Shown one piece after another: positions 1 to 12,950 of a stretch of 64,000 nucleotides of DNA (position 1 is its first letter; each line of letters opens with the position of its first letter). A program made the translations under genes and the position numbers. This stretch comes from Podospora pseudoanserina (taxonomy: Eukaryota; Ascomycota; Sordariomycetes; Sordariales; Podosporaceae). The notes below the pieces were generated by a model. That model did no database searches and had not been told where the DNA came from. It worked only from the letters and a program-made list of their open reading frames with translations. The stretch lies in contig NC_085920.1 of NCBI RefSeq assembly GCF_035222485.1, positions 868,001 to 932,000 of the forward strand, in the 5' to 3' direction.

Positions 1-3000
1 ATTGCCGAATCTGCCTACTACAACATGAAGGCCTACAAGGAGAACCAGTGTGTGATTATCTCGGGTGAATCTGGTGCTGGCAAGACAGAGGCGGCCAAGC
101 GCATCATGCAGTACATCGCGAACGTCTCGGGGGGTGAGGCAGGAGGAGATATTCAACAGATCAAGGACATGGTTTTGGCTACCAATCCTTTGCTCGAATC
201 GTTTGGTAACGCAAAGACACTGCGGAACAACAACTCTTCTCGGTTCGGAAAGTACTTGCAGATCCATTTCAACGCACAGGGTGAACCAGTTGGCGCCGAC
301 ATCACCAACTACCTCCTCGAGAAGTCGCGCGTCGTGGGTCAGATTACCAACGAGCGCAACTTTCACATTTTCTACCAGTTCACCAAGGGCGCCTCTGAGA
401 ACTACCGCCAAATGTTTGGCATCCAAAAGCCAGAAACATACCTCTACACCAGCAAATCAAAGTGCTTCAATGTGGACGGAATTGATGATTTGGCCGAGTA
501 CCAGGATACGCTCAACGCCATGAAAATAATTGGCCTTTCCCAAGCAGAACAGGACAACATTTTCCGCATGTTGGCCGCCATTTTGTGGACGGGCAACCTG
601 GTGTTCCGGGAAGGCGATGATGGCTATGCGACTGTCTCTGATCAGTCTGTGGTGGACTTTTTGGCCTATCTCCTCGAAGTTGATCCGGCGAAACTTGTAC
701 ACGCCATCACCATTCGCATTCTGACACCACGGAACGGTGAAGTAATCGAATCGCCTTCGAACGTGGCCCAGGCAACGGCTACCAGAGATGCCTTGGCCAA
801 GGCCATTTACAACAACTTGTTTGACTGGATCGTGGAACGGATTAATCAGTCTCTGAAAGCGAGACAAGCTACTTCCAACTCCATTGGCATTCTCGATATT
901 TATGGGTTCGAAATCTTTGAGAAGAACAGTTTCGAACAACTTTGCATCAACTACGTCAACGAAAAGCTACAACAGATCTTCATTCAGCTCACACTCAAGG
1001 CCGAGCAGGAGGAGTACGCGAGAGAGCAGATCAAGTGGACACCCATCAAGTATTTTGACAACAAGATTGTGTGCGATCTCATCGAGTCTATCAGGCCTCC
1101 GGGAATCTTTTCTGCCATGAAGGACGCCACCAAGACTGCCCACGCCGACCCTGCCGCTTGCGATCGCACCTTCATGCAGAGCATCAACGGCATGTCGAAT
1201 GCCCATCTCACTCCTCGCCAGGGCAACTTCATCATCAAGCACTATGCTGGTGATGTGACATATACCGTGGACGGCATCACTGACAAGAACAAGGATCTCC
1301 TTCTCAAGGGCCTCCTGAACATGTTCCAAGCCAGTCAGAATCGTTTTGTACACGAGCTCTTCCCCAACCAGGTTGACCAAGACAACAGAAAGCAACCCCC
1401 AACAGCCGGTGATAGGATCAAGACTTCGGCCAACGCCTTGGTGGATACGCTCATGAAATGTCAGCCATCATACATCCGCACTATCAAGCCCAACGAGAAC
1501 AAATCGCCCACCGAGTACACCGTCCCCAATGTTTTGCATCAGATCAAGTACCTTGGTTTGCAGGAGAACGTACGAATTCGTCGTGCTGGTTTTGCATACC
1601 GTCAGTCTTTTGAAAAGTTTGTGGATCGATTCTTCCTGCTGTCGCCTGCCACCTCGTACGCTGGCGAGTACACGTGGGAGGGCTCGTATGAAGCGGCGAC
1701 CAAACAGATCCTGAAGGACACTAGTATTCCGCAGGAGGAATGGCAGCTTGGTGTTACAAAGGCCTTTATCAAGTCCCCCGAGACTCTCTTTGCCCTTGAA
1801 CATATGCGCGATCGGTACTGGCACAACATGGCAACCCGTATCCAGCGCATGTGGCGTGCATATCTGGCATACAGGGCAGAGGCTGCTACCCGTATCCAGC
1901 GATTCTGGAGAAAGAAGCGGGTCGGTGCCGAATATCTGCAGCTCCGGGATGAAGGCCACAGGGTTCTGCAAGGTCGAAAGGAACGGAGAAGAATGAGCAT
2001 CCTGGGCTCCAGACGGTTCTTGGGTGATTACCTGGGTATCAACGCCAGCAAGGGACCTGGAGCTCACATCCGAAAGTCGATCAACCTCTCTAGCAACGAA
2101 AAGGTCGTGTTTTCTTGCCGCGGAGAGATACTGGAGACCAAGTTTGGTCGATCCAGCAAGGCCAGCCCGAGAATCATCATCGTCACCAACAGCAAATATT
2201 ATGTTGTTGCCCAGATGCTTGTTCAGAACCAGCCCCAGATTGTGGTAGAAAAGTCATTTCCATTGGGCGCCATCAAGTTCATTGGTGCCTCAACAGCCCG
2301 GGATGACTGGTTCTCTCTGGGCGTTGGCTCCCAGCAAGAAGCGGATCCTCTTCTCAACTGTGTTCTCAAGACCGAGATGTTTACGCAGATGAAGAGAGTG
2401 ATGCCTGCTGGCTTCAACCTCAAGATTGCCGACACGATCGAGTACGCCAAGAAGCCAGGAAAGATGCAGCTGGTCAAGGTGCTCAAGGACGCACCCACCC
2501 AGGCTGACTTTTACAAGAGCGGCACTGTGCACACCTCGCAAGGAGAGCCTGCCAACTCTGTCTCGCGGCCGACGCCCAAGGGCAAGCCTGTCCCTCCCAA
2601 GCCAATCACCAAGGGCAAGCTCATCAGGCCCGGCGGACCAGGAGGCAGACCATCGAGAGTCACTAACAACCGCAGACCTGTGCCTCGGCCAGGTGCTTCT
2701 GCTGCTACCACTCCGGCGGCTACTCCCGCTGCTACTTCTAGACCGGTGCCGACACCACGGCCGGTACCAACACCTGCGGCCGCTCAAGCTGCGGTCAGTC
2801 TGCCTACCCATACCCGCAACCAGTCCAACTCGTCTGCCACCCGCGCTCCGCCTCCTCCACCGCCTGCCCCGCCTGCTGCAAAGCCCAAGATTATGGCCAA
2901 GGTCCTGTACGACTTTGCCGGGACCAAGGAAAATGAGATGTCGATCGTTACCGGGCAGCTCATTGAGATTGTGCAAAAGGAGAATAATGGTTAGTTTTTT

Positions 3001-3388
3001 CCTCGTCTTTCTTTCCCGCCTCTGGCGTCATACTAACTTATTGTGTCCAGGTTGGTGGCTAGCAAAGACAGACGCGGGGCAAGCGTGGGTTCCCGCCGCT
3101 TATGTCGAGGAGCAGGCACCTCCCCCCGTTGCGGCTCCCAGACCACCCCCTCCTCCCCCGGCTAGACCGGGCGCTCCTCAGCCTCCGGCGAAGAGACCGG
3201 TTGCTAGCAGGAAGCCGGTTGGATTGCAGGCGAGGGATAGTGGGATGAGTCTGAATGGAAGTGAAGGGGGGAGCAGCTCGGCGAGCAGGAGTAACACGCC
3301 GACTCCCAGTTTGGCCGGGGGGTTGGCGGAGGCGTTGTTGGCTAGGAAGCAGGCCATGGCTAAGAAGGATGATGATGATGATTGGTGA
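1..3388 (+). CDS. myo1: Class I myosin (MyoA/Myo1), 5' end missing
   Basis: Actin motor for endocytosis and cortical actin at the hyphal tip. The window opens inside the motor domain, so about 115 N-terminal residues are absent; 1108 residues remain. Exons are 1-2989 and 3051-3388, joined across a 61-nt intron with a TACTAAC branch site; the splice completes the SH3 domain (ALYDF-like start, then NGWWLA). Domains in order: P-loop GESGAGKT, rest of the motor, two IQ motifs near nt 1830-1920, a basic TH1 membrane-binding tail, a Pro/Ala-rich TH2 region, SH3, a second Pro-rich stretch, and an acidic DDDDDW terminus as in Arp2/3-activating fungal myosin I. At the TEDS position, 16 residues before DALAK, the codon at 739-741 gives Glu. 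It converges on the GT90 gene with only about 234 nt between the stops. Confidence 0.97.
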
Positions 3389-3622
3389 GAGAGGAGGAGA
3401 GGAGGGGTTTCGTAATGTTTATACACTTTTTGTTCTTTGTGGTTTTGGTGTGGGTAGCGAAAACTGTTTTCGTGGAGGTTGCTCGTGAAAGCAGGAGAAG
3501 AGGGTGAATTTGATTCAGAATAGAAGACTTTTTTTCTATACAGGCTTTTTTTTTTTTTTTGTGATCTGTCTATTTACAACGTTGTACCTGTGTATATACC
3601 ATACCGTCCGCTAATCTAACCC

Positions 3623-6599
3623 TTACGACGACGAAATCTTGAATCCCCCCTCATCCCGTCCATCATCTACCAACCTTCCCCATTCGAGCAGCAACCTAAA
3701 CAGATACACCTGCCTGTCCTCCCTTCGCAACGCCCTAGCAGCCCATTTAGCACCCTGCTCGGCGATCCACTTCCCGTCTGTCGACCCATGCTCTTTAGTC
3801 TGGCCTTGGATCCCGGTGAAATACGCGAGCGTGGAGTGCAGGCCGTGAAAGCGGATGTCTACCGGGACGAAGTGAACCCAGGGCAGGACACGGTCCGTGT
3901 ACCACTCCTTGAAGATTGTCGACAAAAAGGGGACGTTGGAGGGGGAGGAGAGGGTGGGGAGGAATAATGGGGATGGGGAGGTGGAGGAGTCGAGGGTGAG
4001 GATGTATCGACTAGAAAAGGGATCGGGGGGGGAAGAAGAGGAGGTGAGGTGGTGGAAGTCGAGGGGGCAGGATGAGGGGGTTTGTTGGCAGGGGGAGTAG
4101 GAGGTGAAGGCTGTGTCGAAGGGGAGGAGGGTGTTGAGGTAGGGGGTGGAGACGGAGCGATAGTGGGCGCGGGAGCGGGATTGGTTGGGGAGGATGAGGC
4201 GGGTGGTGGTGGTGGAAGAGGAGGAAGGGGGGAGGTTGGTGAGGTGGACTAGGCGTTCCTCTTGGCCGCCGCGGAGGAGGGGTTTGTCGGAATAGGGGCG
4301 GGAGATGGAGCCGCGATAATACAGTTTCTGGTGGTTTTTGGACCAGGGTTGGGGGGTCTTGGGGGGTGTAAGGGGGGTGGTTTGAGGAGGGTGTGATAAG
4401 GGGAGGAGGATGTCGGCGTAGTTGTCTGTTTTGGACCGACTGAAGATGGGGAGGAGAGAGGTGGTGGGGGGGACTTCGGCGGGAGTCATGTAGAAGCTGT
4501 GTAGTCTCATGAGGTCGGATTGGTGGCAGAGTTCGAGGGAGAGGCCAAAATTGGTAAGGAATTGGCCGTTGGATTGGGGTTTGGCGCAGGAGGAGCAGAA
4601 ATCGCGGATGTCCCAGTGAACTCCTGATTTGACCTTGGTACCAGTGGGGCAGCTTAAGGATGTCAATTCTCGAAGGGCTTTCGGTGACATGGCGTTCTTG
4701 AGCAGCTCGTCCTTATCAACAGCCTCGGTCAGCCTGGGCTTGGGCATGTCTTTCTTTCCGTATTCACTGCCTCCCGAGCTGCCGCCTGGCAATAGGCTCG
4801 AGGCCTTCTTTCTCTTCATCCCAGCAGTGGCTAGCCGTTGAATCTGATCCCAAGGTGCCAGCACCCTCGGCCGCTCGTTGAGATTGATTGCCATCTCGAG
4901 GTCTGGTAAATGTTCCACGAAATCGTTGATCAAGTCGACCAGCTCATCCATGATGGTTTGATATGGATTCTCGGTAGGGAGGTTGTGCCTCGCCGTCCCG
5001 TTCTGTATTTGAAGCAGCGCCATATCAATCTCTTTGGCTGCTTTTCTTGTGTCTTCTCTCAGCTTCGCCGGTGGCACCCCCCAAAAAGGTAGGATATCGT
5101 CACCCATCTGCTTGAAGTGGTCGATGATTGGGGACTTCTTTTGCTTTGCAAACTCCCACCACCTGTCGAACCCCTTTGGCGGATCTCTCCCATAATGTCT
5201 TTCCCCATACTCCCGTACCGCCGATGGCAATGAATCGCTGTAACTTGCGTGAATCAACCACCTGTCCGACTCCACTCTTGAATCGTAGATGAGCTTGCCC
5301 AAAGGATGGCTATCCATGCCCTTGCTCATCTTGATGGGGGTGAAGATGCTCACGGCGATCACCACGGCCATCAAAGCCATGATAACAAACGCCCTGTGAA
5401 TGAACATCACCTTTTTGATATCAGTCGCGTGCAGAAAAAACGTGAACCCAGCTGACATGCCCACCACCGCTCCCCATGTTTGCCAGCCAGAAACATTTTC
5501 CCAGCTCCCTAATGTCCAGACCCGCTGGACTGATATGAGAAACCCAGTGATGAAGGTGACAACTCCGGCGAAACCTAGCACAGCCCCGCCCTCGGGTGCA
5601 AGAAGACTGCTGGATACCAGCAAGGTTGCAAGCGTCAACCCATCAATAACGACATCGAACCAAAACAGAGTATCACTCCCAACTCCATCGCCACTCAACC
5701 CCCAAAAAATGCCAGCTCCTAGGCCAGACACGAGCAAGATTCCCGCCAACGTCCTCAATCTCGACTTGGTGGTTCTAGCCCAGGCCAGAATTCTCCAGGC
5801 AATAATAACTATCGCCGCATCAAGAACAACCCCCGCCCACTGAACCAGAACCACAAACCTCGCCCAGTCGTGCTGTGGCGAGCAAAACAGCGTCGACCTA
5901 GGCTCCGAGATCAAAGCCAAGTACGCTCCAAACGAAATCAAGAGCGTAGAAGGAACAAGGATGTACAACGACCTCGCCAAAAAATCGGGAATGGCCTCAT
6001 ACATTGTCCTTGTGAAGTCATCTCTTTCCTCGTCAAAGGTGCGTGGTCGGCGAGGAGAAGAGTACAGCTGATAAGCAAGAATGAGAACCGGAAGAAAGGC
6101 TTCCAGCCCGGGCTTGGAACATTGCAAGTCGGCGGTGACTCGGTGGAAGGATTCCAGTCGGAGGATGATGCAGACGATCAGGATGAGGACAAAGTACCGT
6201 CGTGGTTTCTTGGGGAAGTTCCGTTGGGATATTGGCCTGGTTTTGTTGCCGGTGGAGGAGAGGCCGAGTTCATCATCGAAGCGGCCGTTGGCCCCTGGGA
6301 GCCAGCCGGAGAAGTGGCTTGTGGCGTAGGAGGTGAGGGAGGCGATGAGGAGGATGAGGGTTGATGAGAGGCGGGGTTGTTCTGGTCTTTTGTCAATGAA
6401 TTGTTGAACGATTTTGGGATGAAAGACTTTGTTACCGATGATTTGATGATCCTCCACGCTGTTGATGAGCCAAAGGAAGGAGGTAACGGCGCTGTCATGA
6501 GATGATGAGATGGTTAGCTTGTGAACTCGTTCAAAACCGCGAAAGTGTTGTGTTGTGTAAATGGTTTCTATACCACAAGGACGCCAACTGGCTCGACAT
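3623..6599 (-). CDS. Multi-pass membrane glycosyltransferase, GT90/CAP10 family
   Basis: Two-exon model: exon 1 6599-6574 (ATG, begins MSSQLASL), an 82-nt intron ending ATGACAG, exon 2 6491-3623; 964 aa. The long open frame has no ATG of its own before residue ~190, which is why the short first exon is needed. The N-terminal half has about ten hydrophobic segments. The C-terminal half has the CAP10/GT90 pattern: KLYYRGS, then HFVPVDIRFHGL, a WIAEQGAKWA helix, and a final YLFRLLLEWGRL block. Family knowledge: GT90 enzymes are often xylosyltransferases acting on capsule or protein glycans in the secretory pathway; the substrate here is unknown. A low-complexity Ser/Thr/Pro insert interrupts the catalytic half (about nt 3990-4260). 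The N-terminal membrane module may make it Golgi-resident (inference). Confidence 0.85.
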
Positions 6600-7100
6600 G
6601 ATGACCAGGTGTTATCGCCTGAGATCACCCATTGAGTGAACTGAAAAATGTCGAATCAGTGTGAAACTGGTCAAAGGAGCGACTATGAATGTGTAAGTCC
6701 ACCTGAAATTCAATATGAAATGCAAATGTCAGATTGGCATGATGTCTTGACAGTTAAGTGTATCGACCCCTGTTCAGGACGTTGACCAACGGGTCCATAT
6801 TTCTGGTGCACTGGTAATTAGCCCCTGAAAGGCGCTAAAAGGGTACCTCAAGAGACACCTAGTTTTAGCGGCTATCCAGCGTATTTTAGTAACAAGGTTT
6901 TTCTTGGCAAGTGACGTTGGCCAACACTTTTCTTTTTGGGAATGCGCGTCTCCCAGCGCGTTGGTTTGATGCCTTCGTACAACATCCGATGCTTCCAAGC
7001 TCGCTCTTAAGGGCAAGGCAACAACACCACCAAACGAATATACTTGTCACCTCAACCTGGAAGAAGTGTCGCTAATGGAAGAAACTAAAAGCTCTCGACC
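6600..7100. promoter_or_regulatory. Divergent promoter between GT90 gene and PFA4
   Basis: 501 nt between two divergent start codons. No coding frame with fungal codon character was seen, and no clear TATA box. Presumed to hold both promoters and 5' leaders. Confidence 0.5.
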
Positions 7101-8477
7101 ATGATAACACATCCCCTCGCCGGGCCGCAGACCCCGGGCTTGCACCTCCTCTACGTCCCCTCCGTCGTCGCTCTTATAACCTTCCAGGGGTACTTCTCCC
7201 AGTACCTTTTCAACACCTCCCCCGATCTACGTCCCGGACCTCTCACCTTTCGAGAGAATGTAACTTTCAACGCTCTCCTTCTCTGCCTCTGGTGGACATA
7301 CTACAAAGCCTGCACAGTCGACCCAGGCCGCTTCGTCTTCTCCCCCTCCTCGGACAAGAAGGAGGAGGACAAAGACGACCAGAAGCCAAACCAGAATAAA
7401 CGCTTCTGCAAGAAATGCCAGGCCTTTAAACCTCCCCGAGCCCACCACTGCCGCCACTGCGCCCGCTGCATCCCCCGTATGGACCACCACTGCCCCTGGA
7501 CCAACAACTGTGTCTCTCTCACCACCTTCCCTTACTTCCTCCGCTTCCTCCTCTACACCAACATCGCCCTCGTATACCTCTCGAGTCTCCTCTACACCCG
7601 CATCAGCGTCATCTGGTCCGATCGCCACCTCCCCTCCTACCTCGGCCCCTCCCTCTTCAGCCTCATCTCGATAACCCTCCTCTGTCTCGCCAACTTTGGC
7701 ACCTTCTTCGCGCTGTTCATTCTCCTCGTCACAACCCTCAAATCATGGGTCATGAATATCACCTTGATCGAAATGTGGGAGCTCGACCGTCACAATGCTC
7801 TGATATCCAAGATATCGTCCTCGTCGAGCAATGACTACTGGACTGACGACTTCGATCCTGCCTCGCTGTCCCGGATCGAGTTCCCTTACGACTTGGGATT
7901 TTTCAGCAATATGAGCCAGGCGATGGGGACTGCGAATTTTCTCAGGTGGTTTTTGCCTGTTGGTGGCGGTGGTCCGAAGTTGGCTGATCAAAAGAAGGGA
8001 GGGCTGGGGTGGGAGTATGAGGAGAATGGGTTTAATGACTGGGAGGGGATGTGGCCGCCACCCGATATGGAGAAGGAGAGGAGGGCTAAGCAGGGTGGGT
8101 GGGCGTATAAGAAGCAGGGACAACAAGAAATGCCTGATGATTACTATTATGGTGGGGAGGATATCAAGGCTGCTTTTGAGAGGAGGCAGCAGGAGGATTT
8201 TGCAAGGAGGCGGAGGATACAGCAACTTCAAGGGCAGTCGGGGGTAATAGGAGAGTTGGAAGAGGATGAAGACGAGAGGGAGTGGACTGGGAAGACGGGG
8301 TGGAAGAACAGTGATGGAGATAGGCTGTGGGACTATGGAGTTGATGAGGATGCGGAAGATGACTATGTTGCAAGAGAGAGTGTATTGGGAGATGGTGATG
8401 ATGATGATGATGATGTACCACTTGCTGAGCTGATACGGAGGAGGAAAGTGCTGGCAAAGCAGGAGGATGATACATGA
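7101..8477 (+). CDS. PFA4: Palmitoyltransferase Pfa4 (DHHC zinc-finger acyltransferase)
   Basis: Single exon, 458 aa. It S-palmitoylates membrane proteins in the ER; yeast Pfa4 acts on chitin synthase Chs3 and amino-acid permeases. Hydrophobic segments lie near residues 12-32 and 53-68. The Cys-rich domain starts around residue 103 (FCKKCQAFKPPRAHHC) and carries the catalytic DHHC at 128-131, followed by CPWTNNCV. Two more membrane segments follow (about 147-170 and 185-212), then a TLIEMWE stretch at the TTxE position. The C-terminal ~190 residues are hydrophilic, rich in Asp/Glu/Arg, and contain an Asp run encoded by a GAT microsatellite near nt 8396-8415. The ATG at 7101 begins just ahead of the first membrane segment, as in the family. 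Confidence 0.96.
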   Translation: MITHPLAGPQTPGLHLLYVPSVVALITFQGYFSQYLFNTSPDLRPGPLTFRENVTFNALLLCLWWTYYKACTVDPGRFVFSPSSDKKEEDKDDQKPNQNKRFCKKCQAFKPPRAHHCRHCARCIPRMDHHCPWTNNCVSLTTFPYFLRFLLYTNIALVYLSSLLYTRISVIWSDRHLPSYLGPSLFSLISITLLCLANFGTFFALFILLVTTLKSWVMNITLIEMWELDRHNALISKISSSSSNDYWTDDFDPASLSRIEFPYDLGFFSNMSQAMGTANFLRWFLPVGGGGPKLADQKKGGLGWEYEENGFNDWEGMWPPPDMEKERRAKQGGWAYKKQGQQEMPDDYYYGGEDIKAAFERRQQEDFARRRRIQQLQGQSGVIGELEEDEDEREWTGKTGWKNSDGDRLWDYGVDEDAEDDYVARESVLGDGDDDDDDVPLAELIRRRKVLAKQEDDT

Positions 8478-10547
8478 GCATATATGGATTTCGGAAAGAA
8501 AGCAATACATCTGGAAGAATATATCCATCTTTGGATAATTTACCCTTTTCACTCTTAACGACAAGAGAAACAACCCCGTATTAGAGGGGGACGGCACCAA
8601 GCAAATTCTCGAAACACATTTCCCTCGACATGCCTTTGCGAGATACTCATCAAGCCTTCCATGACAGTCCAACTCAAGGTCAAGGCTTCCATGAGTGGAT
8701 ATGTAACCTGGGATAAGCCAAATTGTCTGCACTTGACTCTGGCAAACAAGCTGCCAAGTGAATACGATCCGTAGTCAAAATGTCCACAATGACCAGGTTT
8801 TCCACCCTTTACCACATTCCCCCTTTATCACATTTACACATTTACACATTACCAAATCCCCCTTTCAGCCCCCCCCAACTTTTGGGTCACCTCCTTCCAT
8901 TTTTAGAGCTGTGTTCCTTCCCTCGACCAGAAAACCCCATCTAGTTGAGGAAGGAGAAGAGGACAAAGGGAAGGAGCGCCAGGTGAGGACACTTTAGAGG
9001 GAAGGAGTAGGAGCAAAGGCAGGTTGCGGATACAGGGAAGGAACAGAAGGCGGGTAGATAGAGATGGAAGGGGCAAGCTAACAGGCAAGACTTTCGACTT
9101 CCTACTTGAATCGCTCATATTGTTCATTCGGATTGTATATATCATGAGGTATAGAGTCCGAGTTACCATTCTGAGGACAGCGACGCCATACCTACCATCA
9201 AGCGGTACCTAAACAGCAGAGAATACATGGCTGAAACTGTCCTTTCGAGTCCATCAAACCGTTGAAATTTGGTTACTAGGTGGCCGTCGATGCACATCGC
9301 TCAACGTTCAGGCCACGGCCGAGGAGATCGAACGATAGGCGCAAGTAACCGGCAAACGTGTTCGAGCAGACTGCAAACCAGTTCACACCTGCTTAGACCC
9401 GTTGAAGGCGTCACTAGCCAGCCTGTTCGTGCCGTTCAGCTGTTATCAGCCGCTGAACTCCAGCGGGCTCATGCCGGGTCTGTTTTGTTTATGCAGGCCG
9501 AGGGAACGATATGCTCGAGTACGCCAAAAGAAGCCATATACTCTGATACCTCATAGAGAGATATGAAGGGGCAAATATTTGGTTAGCTATATTGGCACTG
9601 TTTCAAAGCTCGAGCATTGCCATATGTGTTCCGAGCTCAAGACCTTGTATATACACCAGTGTGAAGCCACACCAGACAACATTGAACCTCTCTCGGCGTC
9701 ATGATCGACTTGCCTCAGCGGGTATCTACATATTCCTTCCCTCGACCTAGCTCGTTCGTCCGTAGGGTTTGCGTAGCTGCATTCTCATGTCCGTTTCCTT
9801 CATCACCCCTTCCCCCCTCCCCCCTCTTTCAACCACGGAATCACCACCTCTCAGCTCCACCTGACCCAAACATGCATCTTCCGATCCCTCCCGCCCGTTC
9901 CATTTGAACAGTTCGGGGTCGGGCCGGCCAGATGGCAACGGGAAAAGCCTTCGGGCTCGGGAAAACGGACAACGGGAGGCTGCATATCACACATCTGAAC
10001 TTGAACCTCTCACAGGCGTCAAACTCCCAGAACCATAGAACCTCGAGCTTGGGACAGCATAATATGCAGCTGATGCAAGTCTCCTAGATCCCTCAACCCT
10101 GGAGGGTAATAACGGATGATAAACGGAAAGCGGAAAGAAGTATCGGAGCTGACCTGACATTCTCAGCTGAAGAAAAGACTTCAAAGACACACTACACAGC
10201 AGGTCGGAAGGCAGCATAACATCCATCACATCTCCTTACTGATGCCTTCCACGACAACTGGACAGCCGCCCACCTTGACGCCCGTAGCACCTCATCTGGT
10301 TTCAAGGATGCTCCATCTCCGTTAAAGCGGAGAAAATCCCGAAGCAAGGCCTAGCTTACATACATCACCGACGTGAGGGAGGAGGTTCAGAAATAATAGG
10401 GGTTCATAAGGGTCCCACGAACCGCTGAGGTAAAAGCTGCGCATGCTGCTAGCCGGGCCGGAACATACAGAAACATGTGGCTTTGGGGCGTTTGGTAGAT
10501 CCTCGTCCGTACATACAGTATCTGCGGCGGCTCTGAGACAATGTGGG

Positions 10548-10570
10548 CGGGCAGGCAGGCAGGCAGGCGG
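10548..10570. repeat. GGCA microsatellite
   Basis: About five tandem GGCA units, directly followed by GGCGG, in the non-coding region. Confidence 0.7.
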
Positions 10571-12918
10571 TCATCCACTCGGTTGAGTTCAGCCCAGTGG
10601 GTTGTGAACCCTTTCCCAGGAGAAACTGACTCTAGGAATATGGTGGGTTTGAACTTTTGGGGGGATCACAAATGTTTTTTATATATATATTTTTACTTTG
10701 GGAACGAGGCGGTTAGGTTGTGGACCACGAATTTACCACTCCAAGACATCGAGGCAAGTACCCAGCCTCACTTTTTACCTTTTGCCAAAAGCCTCAACGT
10801 CGACATCACGAAAAACCCCCTGATAAGCCCAAAGATTTGCCAAGCCGATCCTATCGAACCTCCTGAACCTTCTCGAAGCCAAGCCAGGGATGGGAAGAGA
10901 TGAGATGAAGGTCAATGCACAAGTTGTTGGTCGGTCGATCTAGGCGCTCGAGATGACAACTGCTTTCTGATACGCTGTGGGGAGCTGAACCCCAGACCGA
11001 CCGCCGTCCGTCTGTCCGTCCCAACCAAGAAGAGGGGCAAAGGGGCCCGTTTTTGGTGTCTAATCTCATCCAAGCAATGCGGTTCTTTCACGAGATGATG
11101 AGGCGGTGTCTTGACAAGTTTGAGAATGTGCGTCTACCCGACAATTGATACTTCTTTTTTTTTTTCTTTGGGTAAAATCTGTAAAACGCATCTGCGATTT
11201 CGAGGTTCAACGCTTCTGTCTGTTGTTTGGTTGAGATTAACCCCAGAAAACGGTACGCCGGAAACCACCCCCCCGCGCAAACTAACATGATCGATCTCCA
11301 CCACCCGCCGTTCCGCGAACAGCTTCAAGAACAGCCGAGATTGCAAGATGGGCATGCCCCGTGCCTCAAAAGAAACATTGACAAAACGTGCCCAAAGATC
11401 CGTTCCAGGTTTTCGGTGCTTGGGAGTGGATGGAAAGGGATGCGAATGCGGGCGTTGTCGTGTTGATAAAATTTGGCCATCCAAAAGCGTCCAGTTGCCA
11501 GTCGGAGAATTTGCTTGTCTTGTCTTGGGTGCAGGAATCCGGAGATGACAGTATCCATGATCAGGAAGATGGTATGGGAGCATCAAGATGAAGGTATTGC
11601 GTCGTGAAAACGGTCATGATACCGGTGAAGGAGGTGTTCACTGCAATTCACCATCGTCTCGCTTCATCTTCAAGATCATCATCCCCAAGCCCAAGGTTTG
11701 AAGTGGTTGATGATGCTCCTCAAACCCACCACTCCGGATCCCACCCCCCCCGTTTTTTCTCGCTCTCGCCTACAGATACAAAATGCAGTGTGAGCTTTCC
11801 GTAAATAACCCCCCTCCCTTGTCAACGTAACACCAAGCAAAATCAACCAAACCTCAAATGCTGACTGGACACCGATATGTCTCCCGTCAAGCCATCCGAA
11901 TGCAATAAAGCGGCGTCTGTCTGTCGCGATACAACGCGCACCCATCTCTCCCTCTCTCACGCGTAAAGTGCCTCACAACTTACACCGAGCCAATCTACTC
12001 AACGGCGCTGATTGGTTCCCCCCCAATCCAACATTTCGAGATTTGACACCCAAAGCGGGAATTCCTCCTGTCGTGCATGCTAACACACCTTGAGAAAACA
12101 AGATTCAGCCTTACCTGCCTCGCTGTTGATCACGACTTCTCGAGTGGGTGGTTCCGAGGGGCTGGGTTTTGTTTGCATGTTGTTGGATAGCGGTTAACTG
12201 AGCCAGTCGGTTGATATCTTCATGAGGTTGTTAATGTTGGAAGTTGGAAGCGTTTATCTTGACCATTGGTCTCCGTTAATGTCCTTGAGAAGAGATGACG
12301 CCCATCGTCATCATCGTATCTGCACGGCCAATTCTTCTCCCACTTCTCATCTCCGTCGAAGCAATCCATCGGCGGGGTCCATATGTAAGTCAGACAGTAA
12401 ACTTCGTAAACCACAACGCCCCCTCGGAGGCAGCTTGCCGGCGGGGATCTCGAACTCCTGAATCCTTCCCCCTTTCAAAACCACCAAGTGGCCACCGTCC
12501 ATCCGCTTGGGTTGGTCCCCAGATCTCGATGTTTGGCCCTGGATGCTACTCTGCGGCGTGTCCCTGTATGGGCATATGCTTGCGTCTCACTACCTACATT
12601 AGTTATCCCAAGCAGTCCTAAAAAAGCAGGCTGAACGTGCATCTAGAGGCTTTGAAAGTCTCGACAAGAGCTGAAGATCCGACCCCTCATTGGCGGGGCA
12701 TTTGCTCCAAAAGAGAAAAGAGCCAAGCCCATCCGCGGGGGGAGTAGGTTTCAATTGGGGGGGAGGGGGGAGGGTCTTGAATCTTGAAACTTCAATATCT
12801 CGGAGTGCTGTGCTTTGCGAACGCAACACACCGTGAACCAAAAACTTGGTTCCTGACGCCTCCCCGGCAAGCAGCAAGCCACTGCCCCGTGAAATAAAAC
12901 ACACATGTTCGTAAACGG

Positions 12919-12950
12919 CAGGTTGTTGTTGGTGTTGTTGTTGTTGTTGT
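12919..12950. repeat. TTG trinucleotide repeat
   Basis: Run of TTG/GTTG units. It creates the Leu-rich start of a 73-codon ORF (12905-13126) whose predicted product is probably an artefact of the repeat. Confidence 0.7.

Noticed and set aside
9700-9907. 68-codon Pro/Ser-rich ORF starting MIDLPQ
   Set aside because: Low-complexity composition, no homology pattern, no supporting introns.
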